Assembly: GCA_021234535.1 (NCBI GenBank)
Contig: CM037840.1
Span: 7,243,094-7,307,093, forward strand
DNA from: Stichopus chloronotus
Taxonomy: Eukaryota; Echinodermata; Holothuroidea; Aspidochirotida; Stichopodidae
Length of the DNA stretch: 64,000 bases
Direction: 5' to 3'
This document shows positions 59,401 to 64,000 of this stretch, piece after piece; the stretch's first letter is position 1, and each line of letters begins with the position of its first letter. A model generated the notes under the pieces. That model saw nothing but the letters and a program-made list of their open reading frames with translations, ran no database searches and was not told the DNA's origin. The translations under genes were made by a program, and so were the position numbers.

Positions 59401-62400
59401 CTCTGAATACTTCAGATGACCATTGACCTACAACAAAAACAATACCGTTTCTGCATTCAGTATGGTTGACATACATACAAAATATCAGTTTTAAGCGTTC
59501 ATTAATTCTTGAGATATCCATGACGTTATCATCGTGCTAAAAAAGTGCTAAGGCGTTCAAAAGACCCTCTTTCATGCCTGATTACCCATGTATTACGATG
59601 GACATGACACCTAATACCCCTTGCCAGGCAGCTCAAGAAAGCCTAGACATTGGACTGACACACCTGAATTACTTTAGGAGAACGATGTTTAATTGACCAT
59701 GTGGATTATCACAGCATGGGGTGATAAAACTGACCCAAGGGCATGACAATTTGCAAGAAGTTGAACCTCAGTAGAACAAAAGAAGACTGAGGTTGGAGTC
59801 AACCCCATTTTAACGTACAAATAACGGCATGAATGTATACAAGTTTTTCACAATTTCACTTCATGATGAAAATGTCTCACTTAAAGGCTGTATTGCATCA
59901 CTCTAAGCTATATTTTTACCACCCGTAAAGCAAAATTATCAACTGGTTCTAAGTTACAGTATTCGAAAGATGCAGAGCAGCTCGTATTACACAGCGTACA
60001 CAGGGATCCATTGTTTTGATTACACATGTGGAGGAATTTAAGACAGGTTGAGGGAGGGACTAGAGGTAGGTGGTTGGGAGAATTGAAACTGTCTGGGGTG
60101 ATGAGTTTTTGTCTTTAAAGTCTATCACATCTTCATTCTCTGGTTGATTACACATTACCACCTCAAGGGGAAAAATAAGGCACAATGCAGTCTTAACATC
60201 TAACATGGTTATTTCAAGAGTTTCTGCTCAAGGGAGCATTTGCTAATTCATTATTTCTGCATTGTGGGCAGACTGAATGGAAAACCCTGGAAGGCACACA
60301 GATCAGCTGGTGACATGTTTGGCATCTGACCATACCCCACACCACCTTTGGTGTTATGAGTTATTTATGTAGAAATTGAAGAACACTGCATGTATGTTGA
60401 TTCCAACTGATCATTGACCTCCACTTATTGTGGTACAACTACTTACCAACCATGAGATTTATCTAAGTTTCCCTTCTTGATAGAGATATCATGTTTACGA
60501 GCAAGGCATCTCAAAAAAACACACACATCTACTACAAGGTCATACATCAACATCAAACCAAAAATGAATCACAATGTAAATTTCACTTTTCATATACAGT
60601 CAACGATTGTGAACATTTCTACATCTGCTCGTTGTTCGATCTTTCTTCATGAGTAACAGAGGTTATTGGCCTGTTTTTTGTTCGGTTTAACCATCCTTAA
60701 ATTTGCAAGTAGTACAACAGTCAAAGATATCCAATCTGCATTTACAAGTCCATTTGTGGTGTAATTAATCCTTTCCAATGAAACCTGAAGGATAAACTAA
60801 GTTTCTAACAAATAACCTTGAAAAAATTTGCATATCTGAGTAAGTACTAACATGGACATAAACCTCACCTGTTGGCATGACAGCCAGAACTAATTTTGGA
60901 TAAGCCAAATTACTGCAGCCAGTTTCACTTCCACATACCTCCATGCAGCTCTCGGCAGATGCACAAGCAAGCTCATCTTTGGAAGATAGAAAAATATTTA
61001 TGATGTATACTGCCACTATAGTGAAGAGACCATGAAATTGAGTATGATGGAATAGATATGGCCTTGTAAGAAATTCAAGAAATGTTTGGTACAGTAATTG
61101 TTATTGATTAAAATAACAAAATAGGTGTGTAAGTGTTGTGAAATCAGGGATTTTCTATCTTCATCACACAGTAGTCCAGAAAAAATATACATCACTGCAT
61201 ACTGAACTGAAAAACTAGTCTAAAACTGTTGCCAACATATTTAGCTGATAGGTGGGTGAAATTGATTAATGCTCCAATATCCCAATAGGCACAACATGTG
61301 ACTTTCACTAAAGTTGATACTATATCCATGGCCATCAATGTTTCCATGCACATGTCTATGTTAGTACTCTGGTCATCCGTCACCCAGTGGTGGCACCTGG
61401 ATTTTAAATATTGGGGGGGGGGGGGTGGGGAGCGAGGGGAAATGAAGGCAGGCAAAAGAAACTGTTGGGGGGCCAAAGGTTTGCATGCAGCATGAGTGGG
61501 GTCCAGGGGCTCATCCTAGGACCCCTAAAAGCCCCAGTGGGAGTCCAGGGGGAAAAGTTCCCAGAAGCTCTGAGGTTTTAACATATCTCTTGGTGAAAAA
61601 TTAAGTCTCATCCACTTCCTAGAACAGAAAAGTAAATTCAAACTTATGAATATAAACAGGGAATAGACCCATACATATTTGTCAGGTCACTTCAGCTGAG
61701 TGAGAAGGCAATTAGGAGGAAAAGGTTCTGAGTGGGGGGGGGGGCAATGCTAACATGTCCCTCTTGGTGCTGGCACATACTGCCTTCAACTTGACCTTCC
61801 TTCCTGGTTCGTCTATTCAGCAAATATTCCAATCACCATCATGACTAATCTTTACATTTCTTAACTGATTTTATGAGTTAAGCTTTATGTTTGCTTTCAG
61901 TTTCACTTTGTTTTTAGTAATCAGGTACTGGACCAATCAATAACTGCATGTAGGTTGATACAAGGTATAATTAAACCGCAAAGAGTATAATTACTAAATG
62001 TTAACATGCAATTGAACTGACACCATCAAATAAATGTTGTTGTTGGAGACTATTTCTTCCTCTTTTGCTTTGGTGGTATGGGGGGCGGGAAAGGGTGGGG
62101 TCAAGTTCCGGAGAAAGCTTTTGTACCAAAAAGAAAAAGGCAATGTGCGACATCTATAAAGGAGAATGACATGTATGTGAAATCTGTCCCTTTTTCATTA
62201 ATTACTTTCTTTTTAACAATTCCAGCCTTCGGCATTTACCAATGTTCTGGCTGCATTACTCACCTTGTCCCATTATAATATAAAGCTATCTACTTTAAAT
62301 TCTTTTCCACCTTCATATCCAAAAGCAATTTCACTTATGTGAAATTCTGAAACTAAAGTTTGGTATTTTTTTTTGTTAAGGTTAGATACACATATAATCA

Positions 62401-62597
62401 GACCATTAAGTTAATGATGAGTTTAGACACTTGATCAAGCTGTGAAAGTACTTATCCTTACTGGGGAAGAAGACTCTGCTTATCATCCCTGGAAGTACCA
62501 TCAGAAACATCGGCAGCAGTTTAATGTATCCTGCTAAAAGACAACCACCTTGAGCGTGAGAGAGACTTTTAGAAGCTAGAGCTCTCTGGACCATCAA
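53225..62597 (-). CDS. SLC5-family sodium/sugar cotransporter (SGLT/SMIT-like), copy B, 3' part
   Basis: Seven coding exons in transcript order: 62597-62462, 60976-60869, 58698-58533, 57486-57318, 56673-56458, 54444-54363, 53499-53225. They total 1152 nt (383 codons plus stop), all GT-AG and in the same phases as exons 9-15 of copy A. The exons for the first half of the protein must lie beyond 64000; nothing like exon 8 (WYWCTDQ) was found between 62598 and 64000. Retained family marks: GYIKLLPMF, the four-Cys loop, [25 protein letters not shown] with Gln at the SGLT1 Gln457 position, GYDWFCGY and the last helix. No stops or frameshifts, so it is probably functional. It lies upstream of copy A in the same orientation, with about 14 kb between its stop and the copy A start. 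Confidence 0.92.
54363..54444 (-). CDS. copy B exon 14
   Basis: 82 nt, [20 protein letters not shown] and on, acceptor CTCCTCAG, donor GTTTGC. The cytosolic linker; diverged from copy A but in the same frame. Confidence 0.88.
54960..55430 (-). repeat. half-site tandem repeat, copy B intron 13
   Basis: Three to four units of the 143-bp family, with half-site blocks near 55000, 55140 and 55297, ending in a (CA)n run at about 55430-55442. Confidence 0.85.
55297..55319 (-). promoter_or_regulatory. intact DR4 plus DR1 triple half-site
   Basis: TGACCT (55297-55302), CAAA, TGACCT (55307-55312), G, TGACCT (55314-55319). Confidence 0.5.
56458..56673 (-). CDS. copy B exon 13
   Basis: 216 nt, one synonymous difference from copy A. 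Donor ATG|GTAAAC. About 60 bp of the following intron are also nearly identical to copy A. Confidence 0.9.
57318..57486 (-). CDS. copy B exon 12 (sugar-site Gln kept)
   Basis: 169 nt. [16 protein letters not shown] keeps the Gln that SGLT1 uses for sugar contact; [11 protein letters not shown] follows. The first roughly 38 nt match copy A exactly; the rest is clearly diverged. Confidence 0.93.
58533..58698 (-). CDS. copy B exon 11
   Basis: 166 nt, [20 protein letters not shown] and on, differing from copy A by one base. Donor GTAAGT, whereas copy A has GTATTT; the identity stops at the exon edge. Confidence 0.93.
58940..59540 (-). repeat. half-site tandem repeat, copy B intron 10
   Basis: About four more diverged units (half-site blocks near 58993, 59117, 59247 and 59410). 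No triple site is intact here. A Helitron-like hairpin end lies just to the left at 58875-58894. Confidence 0.8.
59881..60120 (+). mobile_element. 240-bp MITE, family copy 2
   Basis: TTAAAGGCTGTATTGCATCAC at the left end, GTGATGAGTTTTTGTCTTTAA at the right. Aligns along its length with copies 1 and 3. Confidence 0.75.
60869..60976 (-). CDS. copy B exon 10
   Basis: 108 nt, [20 protein letters not shown] then [12 protein letters not shown]. Acceptor CCAAAG, donor GTGAGG. A handful of base differences from copy A. Confidence 0.92.
61385..61782 (+). mobile_element. 398-bp hAT-like element, second copy of the 917-bp family
   Basis: Starts CAGTGGTGGCACC and ends with the inverse of CAGTATGTGCCAGCACC. 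The flanking 8-mers CCGTCACC and CCTTCAAC agree at six of eight positions, a decayed target duplication. Inside, GTGGGGTCCAGGGG and GAAGCTCTGAGGTTTTA phrases match 13400-13520. Confidence 0.6.
62462..62597 (-). CDS. copy B exon 9
   Basis: 136 nt, the same length as in copy [19 protein letters not shown] to RVFFP. The first roughly 20 nt differ from copy A, then about 117 nt are identical, which looks like a conversion boundary inside the exon. Confidence 0.92.
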
Positions 62598-63131
62598 CTG
62601 TCAATATTTAAGAGAAATGAATCACATCACTAATCCCAGCTGCTGAGAACACTGAATCTGACAAATTAACCTTGACAAGTCAAATGTTCATAAGATTAAT
62701 ATAAAAAGTAGGACTAAAATATAATGCTAAAACAGTAAATACAAGTCGATGAGTATATGTCAGTTGCTGTGAAGAGTCCTGAGAAATTGATAAAATATGG
62801 TTTACTACAAGTGAATTAAGCTAAGTATTTGACATATGTGTGAAGAGGCACATATATGTTTACATCATTTCCCAATATGTATGTGTTTCCCATGCTTATG
62901 TTAAACTGAAGGAGACATCTTCTTAATTGAATAAACATTGTACAAACCTGACATGATGAAGCATGCAATATTATCAGAACATGGTCCATTGTAATCACAT
63001 TACATTGAGAGCACATGTTGAGGGTCTTTCAAAAATGTTCCTACCTATGCACAAATTGTCTGACATGTGCATCACAGACACTGCACCTGGACACAAAGAC
63101 TTAATAGGATCATCACCAAATACTTATATTA

Positions 63132-63382
63132 CTTAAAAACAAAACCTCATCACCCTAGACAGTTTCAATTCTCCAAACCACTTATGTCTAGTCCCTCCCA
63201 CACAGCCTGTCTAAAATTCCTCCACATGTGTTATCAAAACGATGGATCCCTGTGTACACTGTGTAATATGAGCTACTCTGCATCTTTTGAATTTGCTATC
63301 AATCAAAGAGTAGAACCATTTAGCAATTCTGCTATCTGGAAGCCAAAAATATAGCTTGAGGTGATGAGTTACTGCCTTTAAA
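63132..63382 (-). mobile_element. 251-bp MITE, family copy 3
   Basis: In inverse orientation to copies 1 and 2. Minus-strand start TTTAAAGGCAGTAACTCATC, end the inverse of ACTTAAAAACAAAACCTCAT. Best preserved of the three ends. Confidence 0.75.
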
Positions 63383-64000
63383 TGCTTTCGTACATTACTA
63401 TTGTGCTGGCAGTTTGTATGATTATCATTACAAAACATATCACACAACTGCTGGTAAAGCTATAAGTAACTGCATGAGGGTGAAATTATGGTAAACTCTA
63501 TTTTTATTAATGCTCATTACTGAAACCCCCTCCCTCCCATCTCCTGTCTATTTGTAAGAAACAATCATGATGTTTCAGAGAGAGCAGCGTAGATCGAGGC
63601 CCTTGCACTTATATATGATGAATTATATTTCTTCTGTTGCTATCTGCCTGATTAATCATAGCTCATCTCCCAAACTGAGCCTAAGTTGAAGCAAAAGCTA
63701 CAAGCAAATGGCTCTAAAACTTCATTCACTTTAATCTAATACAAGAAGAAATTCCACATGTGCAATGCAACTTATTTCACATTCATTATACGATTGTCTA
63801 AAAACAGGAAATGGTTGAGAGCAAACATAAACTGTACCCTGTTAGGGTGAGAGGAAAAGAAAAATTGTTAGTTCGATGATCGAGTCTATCAACTCCATTA
63901 TTTCAGGATCATAGTGAAAGCAGATTGTACAAGGACACACATGCACTCAATGTTGGATACTGGATGCACTCCTCTTCCAAGGCTATATGATGTTACTGGT
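63383..64000. other. copy B intron 8, right edge of the window
   Basis: No exon-like sequence was recognised; it should continue into the intron that precedes copy B exon 9. Confidence 0.45.

Noticed and set aside
1..64000. CRISPR array, bacterial operon or phage content.
   Set aside because: Spliced exons, LINE and MITE elements and absence of ribosome-binding-site gene runs show animal nuclear DNA; the tandem repeats have no uniform repeat-spacer pattern.

Overview
The window is eukaryotic, AT-rich and intron-rich. Small exons with clean GT-AG borders lie among long introns full of repeats. The gene content (an animal SLC5 sodium/sugar cotransporter), the density of MITE-like elements, non-LTR retrotransposon remnants and poly(G) tracts suggest a marine invertebrate deuterostome. 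An echinoderm is my best guess, from general impression only; no single feature here proves the clade.

The only protein-coding genes I can firmly support are two tandem copies of an SLC5-family sodium/sugar (glucose or myo-inositol type) cotransporter, both on the minus strand. Copy A (9968-38810) is complete: 15 exons whose lengths and phases join into an uninterrupted 656-codon reading frame plus stop. Copy B enters from the right edge. Only its last seven coding exons (matching exons 9-15 of copy A) lie between 53225 and 62597; the 5' exons are outside the window. Every exon border and phase is shared between the copies, so they arose by duplication. Their introns are mostly unalignable, while some exons (11, 13, most of 9) are almost identical and others (12, 14, 15) are clearly diverged. 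That mosaic suggests gene conversion. The copies also differ at a residue position known to contact sugar in the family.

Layout: 1-122 possible tail of a plus-strand membrane-protein gene; 996-1790 decayed LINE; 2458-3453 a 1-kb inverted-repeat element; 3454-9967 mostly unassigned, with a hAT-like MITE, strong hairpins and a possible plus-strand first coding exon at 8660-8903; 9968-38810 copy A, whose introns carry a 917-bp hAT element with a perfect 8-bp target duplication, a 1.3-kb element with inverted minisatellite ends, a MITE touching a splice donor, LINE remains and tandem repeats; 38811-53224 intergenic DNA dominated by two tandem repeat families; 53225-64000 the 3' part of copy B, again with repeats.

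The most unusual non-coding signal is a tandem repeat of about 143 bp. Many of its units carry three nuclear-receptor half-sites in a fixed array (TGACCT, 4 bp, TGACCT, 1 bp, TGACCT), that is, a DR4 fused to a canonical DR1. Arrays occur in an intron of copy A, between the genes, and in introns of copy B. All assignments rest on reading the sequence and on remembered family features; no database search was run.
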